Positions 11,402 to 22,080 of a stretch of 64,000 nucleotides of DNA are shown piece by piece. How positions within the stretch are numbered: the stretch's first letter is position 1; each line of letters begins with the position of its first letter. The DNA lies in the NCBI GenBank assembly GCA_021613335.1, contig JAJTWR010000044.1, positions 3,675,501-3,739,500 of the forward strand, in the 5' to 3' direction. Under the pieces are notes generated by a model. The model did not search any database. It was not told where the DNA came from and saw nothing but the letters and a program-made list of their open reading frames with translations. The translations under genes were made by a program, and so were the position numbers. The DNA is from Whitmania pigra (Eukaryota > Annelida > Clitellata > Hirudinida > Haemopidae).

Positions 11402-11814
11402 CTATTAATGTCTGCAATACACCTACAGTTAATTTTCTATTTATAGTCCTTCTACTTGGGATAACATAATTTGGATCCACAATTCTCATAAAAGAGGCAA
11501 AACCTGAACTTTCAACTATGCGTAGTGGAAGCATTGCTTCGGCTACAAGATGTTTCACTATTCCTTCGGTAAGGGCCTTTTGCTTTGGATTGGAATCATT
11601 GTATGTCAGAGAAAGAGAATTTTCATTAATACCTCCACTGGGTCCAAGCAATTATAACATGAAATTTCATGAGATTTCAAGGTTAAAGTCTCCCTTTCAA
11701 GAACCATAAAGGGATCATTGATCTGAGCATGAAATGTAGCTCATGCACAATAGGCTTTATAATTGCATTGAAAGAAACAAGGATTTTTAAATAAATTGAG
11801 ATCAATTCATAAAG

Positions 11815-11935
11815 CAGATACTGAAGTTATGCAGATGTACCGTGCTCTGGGACACAACTTCACTTTGAAGGCATGGAATTGTTGTGGTACAAACAATGAA
11901 TCAACTATAACATGAAAGTATAGCCAAAAGCTTCA
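11815..11935 (+). repeat. Diverged copy of the hAT-flanking sequence
   Basis: TTATGCAGATGTACCGTGC, GACACAACTTCACTTTGAAGG and CAACTATAACATGAAAGTA parallel 9405-9478 joined to 11649-11675. So the hAT landed in one of two related repeat units now about 2.4 kb apart. Confidence 0.55.
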
Positions 11936-12565
11936 TATAATTTTGCCATCCAAAAGGTTTCATGATATGCTCTTATGGCAATGTAAAAAATCAAGTGACT
12001 CATAACCAGCAAAATCCAGAGCAGTGGTGGCAATTTGAATCTTCATAATGAGCTCCAAGAGAATGTGCTAAGACTTTCATTTTATTTTCTAATAAAGACT
12101 GCAAAAGACTGATAACTGACACTATTATCAAAATTGTATCTATTTTGTCCCATGCTTTTGAAAAGTGTTCAAAGAGTTTTTATAACAGGACCGTTAAGAG
12201 GTTCGGGACATTTGCTACAATAAGTCCATGCATGTGATGTTTGACTACTAAAATGTTAAATAGCACCAACCAAATCTCTATCTGAAACCAGTGCTGAAGA
12301 AAGAGTCACACAAAGTGAAAACTCTAACATCAACTATAATTAAGAGTAACAAATAATTGAATAGTTATGACAAAAATAAATTAGTATAACACTCCACAAG
12401 TTTCTTATAGTTGCCATCAATTAATTTCAGCTAACTTCAAGTTGACGACCCAAATTCGAGAGCCATACAATGCAGTGATTAACGTGACTGCTTTGACTTG
12501 AATAAGGCTAGCAGGGCGAGAGCCCATTGTTAAAAGCCTATGTTACGACGCTAGCAGGTTCAAAA

Positions 12566-13050
12566 ATCTTTTTCACTACTCAACCAATGTCAAAGTAAAT
12601 TACACAGAAATAATCTACAAGCATTAATTTTAAAATCTGGACAGTGCGATTTTAAAATTTTTCTTTTAAATTTGAATAATTTAACTGCAACTTTTCCGAC
12701 AACTTCATGGTCAAAAATCTTTTTAGATGCTCGGCCATTGTCAAAATAAATTACACCAAAATAATCATCAAACATTCCTCTTAATATTGCACTGGCCAGA
12801 TTTTTAATTTTGTTCCGAAATTCGTTGTAAACTTGCTTTAAGTATAGACAACTTTTCCGAAAAGCATCAAAATGCACAACTTCATGATCAAAATTCTTTT
12901 TAGTTGCTCAGTCAATGTAAAAATAAATTACACCAAAATAATCATCAAACATTCTTTTTAAAATCGCACTAGCCAGATTTTTAATTTTGCTCCGAAGTTC
13001 GTTGTAAACTTGCATCAATTATCGACAACTTTTCCACTACTTTTTTAATC
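12566..13050 (-). repeat. Tandem array, about 178-bp period, with residual coding
   Basis: Three degenerate units share CAAATAAATTACACC-like, AATAATCATCAAACATT, CCAGATTTTTAATTTTG and GTTGTAAACTTGC blocks (CCAGATTTTT at about 12795 and 12973). The minus strand of two units encodes near-identical peptides with KIKNLASAIL, MFDDYFGVIYF and FDHEVV, so a coding segment was duplicated. I do not recognise the protein. Confidence 0.6.
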
Positions 13051-14455
13051 AAATCGAAGTGACACGATTTGTTGTAATCTTCAAATCATTATTTAAGCTA
13101 AGACGCTAATTTGTAAATATGTTGTAGCTTAAATATGTATTTTGTATGAATTCTTTTTAGCTTTAAATTTGCTGCAGTTTTATTGAAAAGAGCAAATCGA
13201 CCTCAACTTTTGTATCCGATTCTGCCATCAAGTTTAGTTACTCTAAGTAGCAACCTGCAGGCTCTTTATTCTCATCGGTGAATAGTTAAACTTAGATAAT
13301 ATGTAGATATGGTAATATGTAGATAATATGTTGATACTTAGCTTTGTAAACGATAAACCCGTCTATGTTTTTTGTAAAATAATGTTTTTCATATATTATC
13401 GAACTGGAACATAATACAAACAAACAAATATCTGTCATCATTTATATTAAAAAATAATAAGCCAAATATTTTATAGTAAAAATAACTTTTGATTGACTTA
13501 TTATGTGAACATCATTTGCTAATGACCTTGCGTTTAGTGTCACTAAGATTATCCCTGGAATTAACTTCGGTTTTGTGATTCAATGAAATATTACAAATTA
13601 CGTCTCTCAGAATCATCAGTAAACAAGTTCTCACCAACTCTCGTTGTTTACTGGTATATTTATTAATAAAATTTAATACTTGAACTTCGCATTTATGTTT
13701 TTGAATGTAGTTGGCGCTGCCGTTATGCGACAGAGTCGGTTACACAGATCTCATGGGATGTTATGAGATGAAGTCTTTACTCAATAATGAATGGTGACAT
13801 ATTATTATTATATGTTAGTATATTATTATATTATGGGTGAAATGATTTGCGGATATTGAAATTGAGGTGAGGGCCTTCAAATCCAGAAAAACCCCAATCT
13901 TAGTTGATTCTCTTGGCAGTTGCTGGCAATTTCGTATGCTCCTATTGAACGACTAGGGTAGTGGCTGATTTTGTAAATATCTTGGATGAATGAGATTGCT
14001 AAAATTATTGCGATTAATTAAACATAAACACCCTGCTAGCGATTTGTAAGCAGCCTGCTATTCTTATTCAAATTTGCAATAATTTTATTTGAATAAGTCT
14101 AATTTTATAAATTTCAAAATAAATACATACATTTGGAAATTTATATAATATGGCGACAACTTATTCCGTTGTTGCACTTTATAAAATAACTCTATAGTTT
14201 CACTTTTACACCCCGCAACAAGCAGTGCTTCGGTTTAAATATAAACACCCTGCTAGCTAAGTACTGCTTTGCCACATGCTTCTGTAAGCATGTATCGGAA
14301 GTTCTTTATGCAATGCATTAAAGCTCAACCAATTATAAGCTATTTAAAATTTAAAAAAATATTCTAAAGCTTTTACAAAAAAAATACAATACAAAAGTCT
14401 GTGCTATCATTTTTTATTTTTGTTGGTCGGGAATCAAATTCATGTAAATTTAATC
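13051..14455. other. Unassigned AT-rich interior of the pogo region
   Basis: No open frame of note. A short motif AAACACCCTGCTAGC occurs twice (about 14026 and 14236) about 210 bp apart, hinting at another duplicated unit. Otherwise no recognisable feature. Confidence 0.4.
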
Positions 14456-14783
14456 TAGCATAACACGCATACTATTATAACACGCATAGGGGGGGGGGGT
14501 GTGCGTGGTAAGTAAATTCGAACATAACACGCGTGTAATATGGGTGAAAATACGGTAACTGAAATTTGCTATCGTGCCTCCTGGGACGGTTTCCACTTTT
14601 GGAAGGTTGACCATTTAATTTTGAGAAAAATATAAAAAAATCAGTGAGATGAATTTTTTGTAATAAAACTTAATTGAGGAGAAGTATGACGTGTGTTTGC
14701 TTGTTTACAGACTAATAAGCATGTTAAAAGTTATAGAGGTCCTCAACAAGCAGTGCAAGCGCCGGGGTATTTGGCACCCTGAG

Positions 14784-14960
14784 CCATGGGTGGCGAACCT
14801 TTTTCAGATTGCGTGCCAATATTTTCACGAGAGTTATAACTAACCATATGTTCTAGCTTCTTTTAAGGGTGGTCTATAAACGAGGCGCTTGAGAATCAGC
14901 CTATAGAGATGAAAGTGTGCAGATTGTTTAAAGAAATAGAAAATTAGAGTGCCAGGGATG
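14784..14960 (+). repeat. hAT-like terminal fragment
   Basis: CCATGGGTGGCGAACCTTTT followed by GCGTGCCAATATTTTC resembles the GGGTGGCGAACC left ends of Charlie-type hAT elements. No matching right end or target duplication was found. Confidence 0.35.
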
Positions 14961-15127
14961 AGTGTTCAAAAAATTTAAATATCGGGAACTATTTTTAATT
15001 AATGTTTTAAAACTTTGGAGCAGAATTTATGACAGATCCCAATAATAAGATAGTGTGCGCTATCCAAAATAGTTAAATAATCGAATTCTCCTAAAAATGT
15101 CTATCGGAATATGTACGACGTGTATTT

Positions 15128-15397
15128 TTATCCGTGGAGTTGCAGGACACTGAAGTTCGTCCTACTTGCACCATCACGCGCAAGCTCTAGGCGTGCAAGA
15201 CTAGGAACTTAGGCCAATGAACTCCTCTCACTTGCACCCTCGCACACACCCGACTCTAGGAGTGGAGTGCAGACACTGAACTTTGCCCCACAACTTTTCC
15301 AGGCTACAAGCGTCCAGGACAATGCTAATGACTCAGCGCATAGTAGTGGACTCTTGTTTCAAGGCCTAGCGAAGGTCTATTTAAGAAGCCAAAAGGG
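15128..15397 (+). repeat. Possible LTR relic
   Basis: The segment contains GACACTGAACTTTGCCCCACAAC, resembling the start of the LTR at 10144 (GACACTGAATTTCGCCCC), with repeated CTTGCACC and a TATTTAAG box near 15379. Identity is patchy and no partner LTR is visible. Confidence 0.35.
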
Positions 15398-15735
15398 GAC
15401 TCTCGTCAGGAAGTCCAAATCATCTCAGTTATGCAACGGACTATAATCAAATAAATAAATAAATAAATAAATAAAGACTCTCGTCAGGAATAAGTCCAAA
15501 TCATCTCAGTTATGCAACGGACTATAATCAAATAAATAAATAAAGACTCTCTGCGGGAGCACCGTCCTAATCATCTAGATATGCAACGGACGTTAATATA
15601 ACATTACTTTTTTGACTCTCATCAGAGTCCAAATCATCTTAGTCATGCAAAAGACTACAATCAAATAAATAATAGATAAAGACTCTCATCAGATTTTCTG
15701 TCCTAATCATCTAGTTATGAAATGGAAGTTAATAA
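15398..15735 (+). repeat. Five tandem SINE-tail units
   Basis: Units starting GACTCTC at 15398, 15476, 15545, 15614 and 15681 each contain a variant of TCCTAATCATCTAGATATGC followed by GGAC-TTAAT and an AAATAAATAA tail. This is the 3' part of the tRNA-derived SINE seen complete at 50925 and 38911. The tRNA-like heads are missing. Confidence 0.7.
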
Positions 15736-16004
15736 AGGACTAACTAGCCGACTCTCATCAGCTCGCCTTGTTCGTCTCCTACTTTGCTTGGTTTTGACTC
15801 ATTCCTCGTTTCCGCTTGGCCGCATCGGCTCTTGTCCCGATTGGCTCTCGATTAGAGTCCGACCGAAAATGATTTTTGGGGTGGGACCGAAAACGAAAAT
15901 AGACCGAATAGCAAAAAAATGCTTGACACCGAAAAAGAATAAAAAAACGAAAACTGAAACCGATTTACAGTCTACACCGTAAAAACGAAACTAAATTAAA
16001 ATGA
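15736..16004 (+). other. Unassigned, low-complexity 3' part
   Basis: A relatively GC-rich stretch (15750-15860) leads into a run of ACCGAAAA-type motifs (15860-16000). No gene recognised. Confidence 0.4.
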
Positions 16005-16511
16005 AAGTAGTTTGATTTAAAGTATGTAATTTAATATAAACAGATAAATTTAAATAGTTTAAAAAATTAAAATTTATAGACAAGTATTCGAAAAATGTAT
16101 TAAGAACTGTTTATGAAAACTTATATTATGGTGATCGATAAGTGCCTCATGCGCTGACACAAAGCTAATTGCGATTATTGGAGCTTCACTACGCTGGCAA
16201 TAAATTAATCGACTGATTTCTTAAATTAACATTATTGGTAAAACCGTGTAAGTTGTATAAAGTAGTTTGATTTAAAGTATGTAATTTAATATAAACAGAT
16301 AAATTTAAATAGTTTAAAAAATTAAAATTTATAGACAAGTATTCGAAAAATGTATTAAGAACTGTTTATGAAAACTTATATTATGGTGATCGATAAGTGC
16401 CTCATGCGCTGACACAAAGCTAATTGCGATTATTGGAGCTTCACTACGCTGGCAATAAATTAATCGACTGATTTCTTAAATTAACATTATTGGTAAAACC
16501 GTGTAAGTTGT
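16005..16511 (+). repeat. Perfect tandem duplication, 255-bp period
   Basis: Sequence 16005-16256, starting AAGTAGTTTGATTTAAAG and ending GTGTAAGTTGT, repeats at 16260-16511. I found no mismatch by eye, so the duplication is recent or has been homogenised. The unit contains TATGGTGATCGATAAGTGCC and no open frame. Confidence 0.92.
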
Positions 16512-16689
16512 CAACACTAGCATTAATGGTATAGCATAATAAAATATGGTCCGACCGCTTACCAAATGATTAAAAGTAAATTTCTCCTAAGTAGACATAT
16601 TTATAAAAGTTTTTAAAAAAGGTTGTCTCTAAAAAGGAATATAATAAAGTAATTATTTATTTTATAAATATTGTCCTATCTTTCCACAA

Positions 16690-17140
16690 ATCAGTCAGTG
16701 TCCTGACTATTTATTTATGTTATTTGTTGTATTTGATTTTGGGTTGTTAATTTGTATCGCGTAGGTGGAATGAATGTGAAGTGGCGTGTCTGTCGTCTGC
16801 CTGGAACCGCGCGATGCGCTGATTGGCCGCGCAGTTATACAATTAGCATGTATAGGATGAAGGCTATAAAAGGCGACAGGCAGACGACAGAGCAGCTTTT
16901 TAGTCGTGAAAGCTCGGAGGGTGTGTGGGTGTGAGAGAGAGTGTGAGTGGAGAGTGGCAGACGAGTTTTGGAGAGATTTGAGATAGACTGTTTTTATCGA
17001 ATTTTGTAATTAATTGTTGTGGGCTTCCGATTGCTTGTACATTTTGATTGATTTTTAATGTATTGCTTCCATTATATCTGAATCTTGTGTTGTCATTTCG
17101 ATAAGAATCGGCTCGTGTAGACATATCCCGAATATACATT
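16690..17140 (+). promoter_or_regulatory. LTR-like block with a TATA-box core promoter
   Basis: AGTCAGTGTCCTGACTATTTA at about 16692 also starts a block at 31438, so this is a repeat terminus. A strong TATA box, GGCTATAAAAGG, lies at 16861-16872, preceded by a GC-rich CCGCGCGATGCGC...GGCCGCGCAG region. About 30 bp downstream is CGACAGAGCAG, a plausible start region. A purine-rich GTGTGTGGGTGTGAGAGAG leader follows. I read it as a solo LTR or promoter-bearing LTR fragment; the right limit is uncertain. Confidence 0.5.
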
Positions 17141-17403
17141 TACAAGTGAGAAGCAGTTACGCAGTTCATGGCTCGCCAAGTCGATCATATGCTATTTAAC
17201 TGTCTTCATTAATTTTTATCTTAGTTGGAAAAGTTTAGTCTACAAAATAAAGCAAGACATCAGCCAATTTATAGCGTTTTAGTTTCGAGTTAGACTGATG
17301 TAAGCGAAAGATTAATTCCGCTTGGTCTTTTGCGTAGGCACTCGGAAAGGATGGCTGTGCATAAAAAAAACATAAAGGTTTTTGCGGTCATGAGACTGTA
17401 GAA

Positions 17404-18690
17404 CAGGGGTTCCCAACCTTTTTGTGCCCACGGCTCCCTTAGAGAACAAAATGTAGTCCACGGCTCCCCTATCAAAATTTTCAAGAAAAAAGTAATGAAC
17501 AATAATTTAATGACAAAAAAGAACCATACAATGTATTTTGAAAGCAAGTTTTTAATGTGAAGATTGCTCCTGCTTTTTGTTCACAAGTAGATGGAATCTG
17601 GGCTTTAATTTTGACAGGGCCACTCTTATGTCATCCTTTGCATCAAGTTTGTTTCGCGATTTTGTTTTGATTGTCAGCAGGGTTGAAAATCCAGTTTCAC
17701 AGAGGTAGGTTGTCGCAAAAGGAATGATGGATGTCTGGGTATGGTATCATCATGGAGCACAAAAAGTCAGCCAAACTCTTGATCTGAAACTCCCTCTTTA
17801 GCAACTCTTTGTGCCTCAGATCAATTAGATCATCTTTGGCCAAGTCCTGATAATCCACACTTTCCAAATTGACCAAAAATGGATTCATGACCCAGGCATC
17901 ATAGGGCTGCAACTCTTTCGTAATAAAGTAGTCATGAAATAATGCCATAAGAGTTCCTAGGTGAGCCAAAATGTCGCCTTTAAGAGAAGCTGGTATGGTG
18001 ACAGCTGCCTCCAGAGACTCTTCTAATCTTGGAATCTAATCTAATCTTGGTTGTTATTTTCCACTCTTTTGATCCACAGGGGCAGCTTCTCCAGAAATGA
18101 GCCTAGTTTCTCACTAGCATCAATAACAGTCATGTTAGGACCCTGAATCTTGGTGTTTTTGGTTGCCATCGGAAAGAAAATATGAGTTTAAAAAAATCGT
18201 AGAAAAAAATCGCTTAATGATGCTTTACGCAATGTCTGCTATGGCCGTTTGCACCAACAAGATTAATTCCAAAATGGCTGCCTTTGCCTTTGTCGATCTG
18301 CTCCCTCTGCAATCAGAGAAATTTTTATTTGGTGAAGTACAAAAACTAGATTATGAATCATCAACTGAACTCCTTTTCTTGGGACGTGTTAAATGGGTGA
18401 AAATGTCAGCCAAATATGCCTGTGATAGGCTGAATTCTGGCAGACAAAATATACTTTCAAGGTCACTCTGTTTCTCTGTAAGGACATGGACACCTCAATA
18501 TTGAATTTAAAAAAAAATTTTTTTTTTGCTAAAATTGACACTTTCCTGTACTTTATCATAAACTCTGCTCTGTGCATAAATATTATTCTCGGATTTTTTA
18601 AAAAGTTAGTTTAAAAATAATTTTGAAATTTTTTTATGCTGATTTTTGAAAAGTACTAAACGGCTCCTCTGGACCCCCTCCCTAGAAAAG
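17404..18690 (-). mobile_element. hAT element, ZBED5/SCAND3-like family
   Basis: The left end CAGGGGTTCCCAACCTTTTT followed by GCCCACGGCTCCC is typical of this hAT group. The right side ends near ACGGCTCCTCTGGACCCCC without the expected complement terminus, so that end is lost or replaced. Transposase coding is on the minus strand. Confidence 0.75.
17556..18500 (-). pseudogene. hAT transposase (ZBED5-like), C-terminal half
   Basis: Reading downward: FCLPEFSLSQAYLADIFTHL around 18470-18400, then LEKLPLWIKRVE (about 18090), then WVMNPFLVNLESVDYQDLAK and LIDLRHKELLKREFQIKSL (17900-17800), then ETGFSTLLTIKTKSRNKLD and a stop near 17556. This order matches the domesticated-family relatives ZBED5/SCAND3. 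At least three frameshifts or stops break the reading, including between 18400 and 18090 and near 17697. Confidence 0.8.
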
Positions 18691-18830
18691 AGATGTGAGC
18701 GTGAAATATTTCAATTGTTTTATTTAAAAATGTTTTGTTCTTTTTGAAATATTTCAACACAAAAAAAAACACAAAACAAACATAAAAAACAAAACAAAAA
18801 ATTCATAACTTTAAAAATGAAGTTTTGATG
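18690..18830 (-). repeat. hAT-like terminus with palindromic subrepeats
   Basis: AGAGATGTGAGCGTGAAAT followed by ATTTCAATTGTTTTATTT and GTTCTTTTTGAAATATTTC is one unit of the 43-bp array found at 49379-49610, in the same terminal context (49112 and 49619). The distal end of this copy was not found. Confidence 0.65.
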
Positions 18831-19029
18831 TTGCTGAAACCAATTGCAGTTTGTTTAGCAATCATCTCTGCAAGTCCTACCAATATCCTGGTGGAAAGGT
18901 ACATGCTCATCACGGCTTCTTGCTAAAGTAGCTTCTAAGATTTTTTCATTGCCATAACGACCGCTATAATCAAAAGAGCTTTAACATAACAATAACATAA
19001 CAATTATTTATAGTGGTTAAGAAGACCTG

Positions 19030-19830
19030 GATCTGTGTAATAACCACTCTTTTTAGTCCTAATAACCAAATTTACTTAACTAAATCTTAAATTTATCTAC
19101 TGTGTCAGCATGGATGTTTTCCTTATCTGGCTTATTCCGTAAAGAAACCACCCTTGTCCTGAAATAATTATTTTTTTAAGTTTCCCGATGCCTTCCTATA
19201 TAATTTACAATTGTGCCCTCTGATAGAAGGCCTTTTTGTGGCTTCGAAAAACTGTTCAGACAAAAGGCCTTCCCTTCCCGATAAACTTTTGAATGCCTCG
19301 ATGAGGTCCCCTCTATTTCTTCTCTTTTCCAGAGACGTTAATTTACATCTATTTAATCTTTCCTTGTAACTCAGCTGTCCAAAACCTTCTATCATCCTGG
19401 TTGCCCTTTTTTGTACTCTTTCCAACACTTCTACATCCTTTCTAAAATGAGGGTTCCACACTTGCACTCAGTACTCAAGATGTGGCCTTACTAATGCCTT
19501 ATACAATCTCAGTATTACATCCTTGTCCCTACTCACTACTGTTCTCTTTATCATTCCAAGTACTCTGTTTGCTTTTTTAGCAACTTCCATGCACTGTTGA
19601 GATGCTTTTCCATTGTTCTGCATTATTACCCCCAGATCTCTTTCATGCTGCTTCAGAATGCTTTCTCCAAATACATATTCAACTTTCTTGCTTTTGCATC
19701 CCATATGCATAAAGGAGCATTTGCTTACGTTGAAAAGCATCTGCCAATCTTCTGCTCATTTGAATAACTTGTTAAAGTCTTCCTTAAGAATACCCAGTGT
19801 TTCAGTGCATATTCATTTATCCAAAATAAT
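19030..19830 (-). pseudogene. CR1-type LINE reverse transcriptase, C-terminal part
   Basis: The minus strand reads EDFNKLFK, a stop, then QMLFNVSKCSFMHMGCKSKK, ERDLGVIMQ, CMEVAKKANRVLGMIKRT and LYKALVRPHLEY. A second stop (19468-19470) follows, then VWNPHFRKDVEVLERVQKRA, LSYKERLNR and RRNRGDLIEAFK. This is the standard thumb/connection order of CR1/Jockey-superfamily reverse transcriptases. The catalytic YADD part is absent (5' truncation). The 3' end has FRTRVVSLRNKP-like coding to about 19140 and then an AT-rich tail. Confidence 0.85.
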
Positions 19831-19839
19831 AAACGGAAC

Positions 19840-20063
19840 CGACTCTCTAACTGCATCTATCTTCTCCTTATCTTCTGGGGAATCAAAGCTGAACGTGTTG
19901 AAAATGTGCAGTCCTTCTTCCCCAATTGCGCTCAAAAACATGGCGACCTGAACTTTCTCTGGAAGTTGGTCACATCTAGAAGCAAGGAGAAACAAATCAA
20001 ATCTTTGAAGCCACATCCTCCACGCTTCGTCCAAATTTCCAATGTCAAACTTCAACGGTAAAA
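19840..20063 (-). pseudogene. gypsy-type gag fragment
   Basis: Minus-strand peptide LKFDIGNLDEAWRMWLQRFD, then FLSAIGEEGLHIFNTFSF, matches the capsid-start pattern of gypsy gags (GN--W--W-Q-F ... LL--IG-EA--I---F). It is bounded on the right by the GGTAAAACCGTCCGAG arm of an inverted-repeat element at 20057, so the upstream gag was displaced. Confidence 0.7.
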
Positions 20064-20135
20064 CCGTCCGAGCTGCACAGAGCCTTAATGAGATGAAAAA
20101 TAAGAGACATAGCTCCACCTATAATAATTAAAAGT
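20057..20135 (+). repeat. Arm of the GGTAAAACCGT inverted-repeat family
   Basis: GGTAAAACCGTCCGAGCTGC, then CCTTAATGAGATGAAAAATA and TAGCTCCACC. The same arm recurs at 23851-24130 (complement), 49825-49930 and 58469-59057, where both arms are present. Confidence 0.7.
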
Positions 20136-21354
20136 AAATATATAAAATAAATTAAAGGTTTACCGATATGTCGCGAGGTGTCTCTACTAAATTTTAAAAA
20201 TTTGACACGACTAGAAGTTTTTCACAAATGTACATTATTTTGAAGAATATAAAAATATAGCACGATTATCTATTATAAAGTGATTGGAAAAAACATTTTC
20301 ATCAGTACTTAGTAGTAGCAGCTTGCAATTTTAATAGTTTATGATGAAATGAACCAATGTTCTCTAATTTCTTATCAGTGTGCGCGATAAAACTACAGTT
20401 TTGAGCGGCACATTTTCATGCTTGAGCTTATTGGGTAGCCCTGAAAACAGTTGTTTTGGAACCCACAAGACAATATTTTCTCAGACGGGATAGTATTCCC
20501 GGATAAGTTCCAGGTTATGCTGGAAACAGTACCTGTTCCCAAGGCTATGCCAAGTTCTCAATCATGTTTGGAGCGACAAACCGAGTGGTTCAATGTGGCA
20601 TGTGCTAAACCTATGACAGCCGACATAACAAGAACATACAGAAGCTTGCGTCGACAAAGAACAAATTCCAATGTGCCTCAAGAAGGAAGGAGGTTCTAAT
20701 TTCCAGATTCTGAGTTGAAAAATATGCTCAACATCTGTTTCTCTTTTAAAAAAACATCATCAGGTGTGCCCTCGGGAAGATGAAATGTCCGGCACAGTCT
20801 GTCCTGAGGAAAGAAATTAGATTCAAAACAACTCTAAGATGAATCCATGCTTAGCAATCCGGCGATTATGGACATTATTTACATATGGATCTGCAAAAAT
20901 CGGAGTCACTTAACAGAATCTTTAATCAAATTATATTTATTTCATTATTAATATAATCCTATTATTATAATAATACATATCGTTTCTTTTACATAACTAA
21001 AACTAATTAACAAGTACAAGTCATCTTAGTTATCAACGGACTTTAACCAAATAAATAAATAAATGGCGATAGCCCCTCATCGGTTATCTCGATCCTCAGA
21101 ACTAATCGCCGACTTTGAAGTGAAAACGCCGACTTCCCACTTTGAAGTAAAACCTCCAAATTCCCACGGGTTGGGGTTTTGAGTATTTATCTATAAAATG
21201 AAACAATTGTAGAAATAATTTTGTTAATTGTTCTCAAGTGTAATAATAAGTTAGATGATGATGATTATTATAAAATAAAACTCATTTTTTATTTTTATCA
21301 TACTTAATTTTTTTTTAAATAGCCTAATAATGATCATCATAAGCGGTGTGGTCA
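20136..21354. other. Unassigned region
   Basis: An 82-codon frame at 20451-20699 has no motif I know. SINE-tail sequence (TCATCTTAGTTATCAACGGAC, AAATAAATAAATAAATGG) sits at 21015-21064. Otherwise AT-rich. Confidence 0.4.
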
Positions 21355-22080
21355 CTAGTACGGTCTTCAGCAAATTCAGTCGTTTAGTATTTTGCGGAAT
21401 TGCACGGGTATCATCAATGATTGGCAAATCGTTAACTTTCTTAAACTGAATCCGCAGATATCCGATATTCATTGACAAACCCGCTCTCCTCAAAACTCTG
21501 TCGCGTCCTCTTTCCATAAACGTCGCTGGAACGCTTTTTTCTTCTTCTACAACCCTCGGTGTTATTTTTGATTCGCATCTCACCTTCCTGCAATCACCTC
21601 ACCTGGGCACATCCGTTCGCTACTATCCATCGGCACTTCTGCCCTTGAACATAGCCTCGTTCTCTCTCGTCTAGACCATTGTAATTCCCTTCTTTATGAT
21701 ACATCTGCCTTTAAAATACATTTCTTACAACGTGTCCAAAGTAAGTTTAACAAGCTTGTTGTTCTCAACCTCACCCCTAATAGTACGGACTGCCTGAAAC
21801 AATTGCACTGGTTGCCGATTCATATCGTATCACCTTTAAAATCGCCCTCATGACACATCACACTCTTGTGACATCCAGCCCACTTTATCTCCATCCCTTT
21901 ATAGGTCGCCGCCAAAACACATGATCACCCACCATTATTCTTCAACCAATCAATAGGTCATCAATAATCAACAGAGGCTTCTCTTATGCCTCCCCTCGTA
22001 AGAGCCCACCCATCTCTGGAGCTCTTCAAGCGTCACCTGAAGACTCATCTCTTTAGGACTTCAAGGGACAACAAAAACAC
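21355..22080 (+). pseudogene. L2-type LINE, C-terminal RT region, plus strand
   Basis: Decayed plus-strand copy of the family at 22497-23525. Conserved blocks include ATTGGCAAATCGTTAACTTTC (NDW-VNFL), CTCGTCTAGACCATTGTAATTCC (SRLDHCNS), CAACGTGTCCAAAGTAAGTT (QRVQ-KF), CAATTGCACTGGTTGCCGATTC (LHWLPIH) and GAGCTCTTCAAGCGTCACC (LFKRHL). Many frameshifts. The antisense open frame at 21251-21583 is a shadow. Confidence 0.75.

Larger units (their letters stand above)
9730..11635 (-). pseudogene. hAT transposase remnant split by an LTR retrotransposon
   Basis: Reading the minus strand, 11635-11406 encodes the GINENSLSLTY...DPNYVIPSRRTI segment, then the LTR element intervenes, and 10143-9730 resumes with NNLSVKCVHASTDLWSSRS and later VTDNARNMLKAS. 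It parallels 495-1177 of copy 1 nearly residue for residue. Frameshifts are also present around 9955. Confidence 0.85.
9479..11640 (-). mobile_element. Second copy of the 146-1421 hAT family, with nested LTR element
   Basis: The left end CAGTGATGGGCA at 9479 matches the family terminus. The other end is cut back so that only CACTG (11636-11640) remains directly after coding sequence. The 8-bp duplication GGTCCAAG is nonetheless exact on both sides (9471-9478, 11641-11648). The hAT body without the nested LTR element is about 900 bp. Sequence 9730-10143 and 11406-11635 is close to copy 1 but on the opposite strand. Confidence 0.88.
7171..14555 (+). mobile_element. pogo/Tigger-like element carrying nested insertions
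   Basis: The left end reads TA-TCGCATTTTCAC and the right end, complemented, TA-CCGTATTTTCAC. Both are followed by subterminal ATAACACGC/TTAACACGC repeats (7207-7290 and 14460-14535). A TA target duplication is present at 7169-7170 and 14556-14557. Inside are a pogo transposase remnant (7530-8935), a hAT at 7979-8598 and a second hAT at 9479-11640. Even without these insertions about 4.6 kb remains, longer than a usual pogo (2-3 kb). So either more insertions are present or the two ends belong to different copies. The ends and transposase are clear; their pairing is an inference. Confidence 0.6.

Noticed and set aside
15398..15735. CRISPR-like array (repeats with spacers)
   Set aside because: Repeats are variable SINE tails with A-rich linkers of unequal length; the genome is eukaryotic.
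18163..18504. 113-codon plus-strand frame
   Set aside because: Antisense of the ZBED5-like transposase remnant, which reads on the minus strand.
20451..20699. 82-codon plus-strand frame
   Set aside because: No motif, no splice or promoter context and no second copy; not enough to call a gene.
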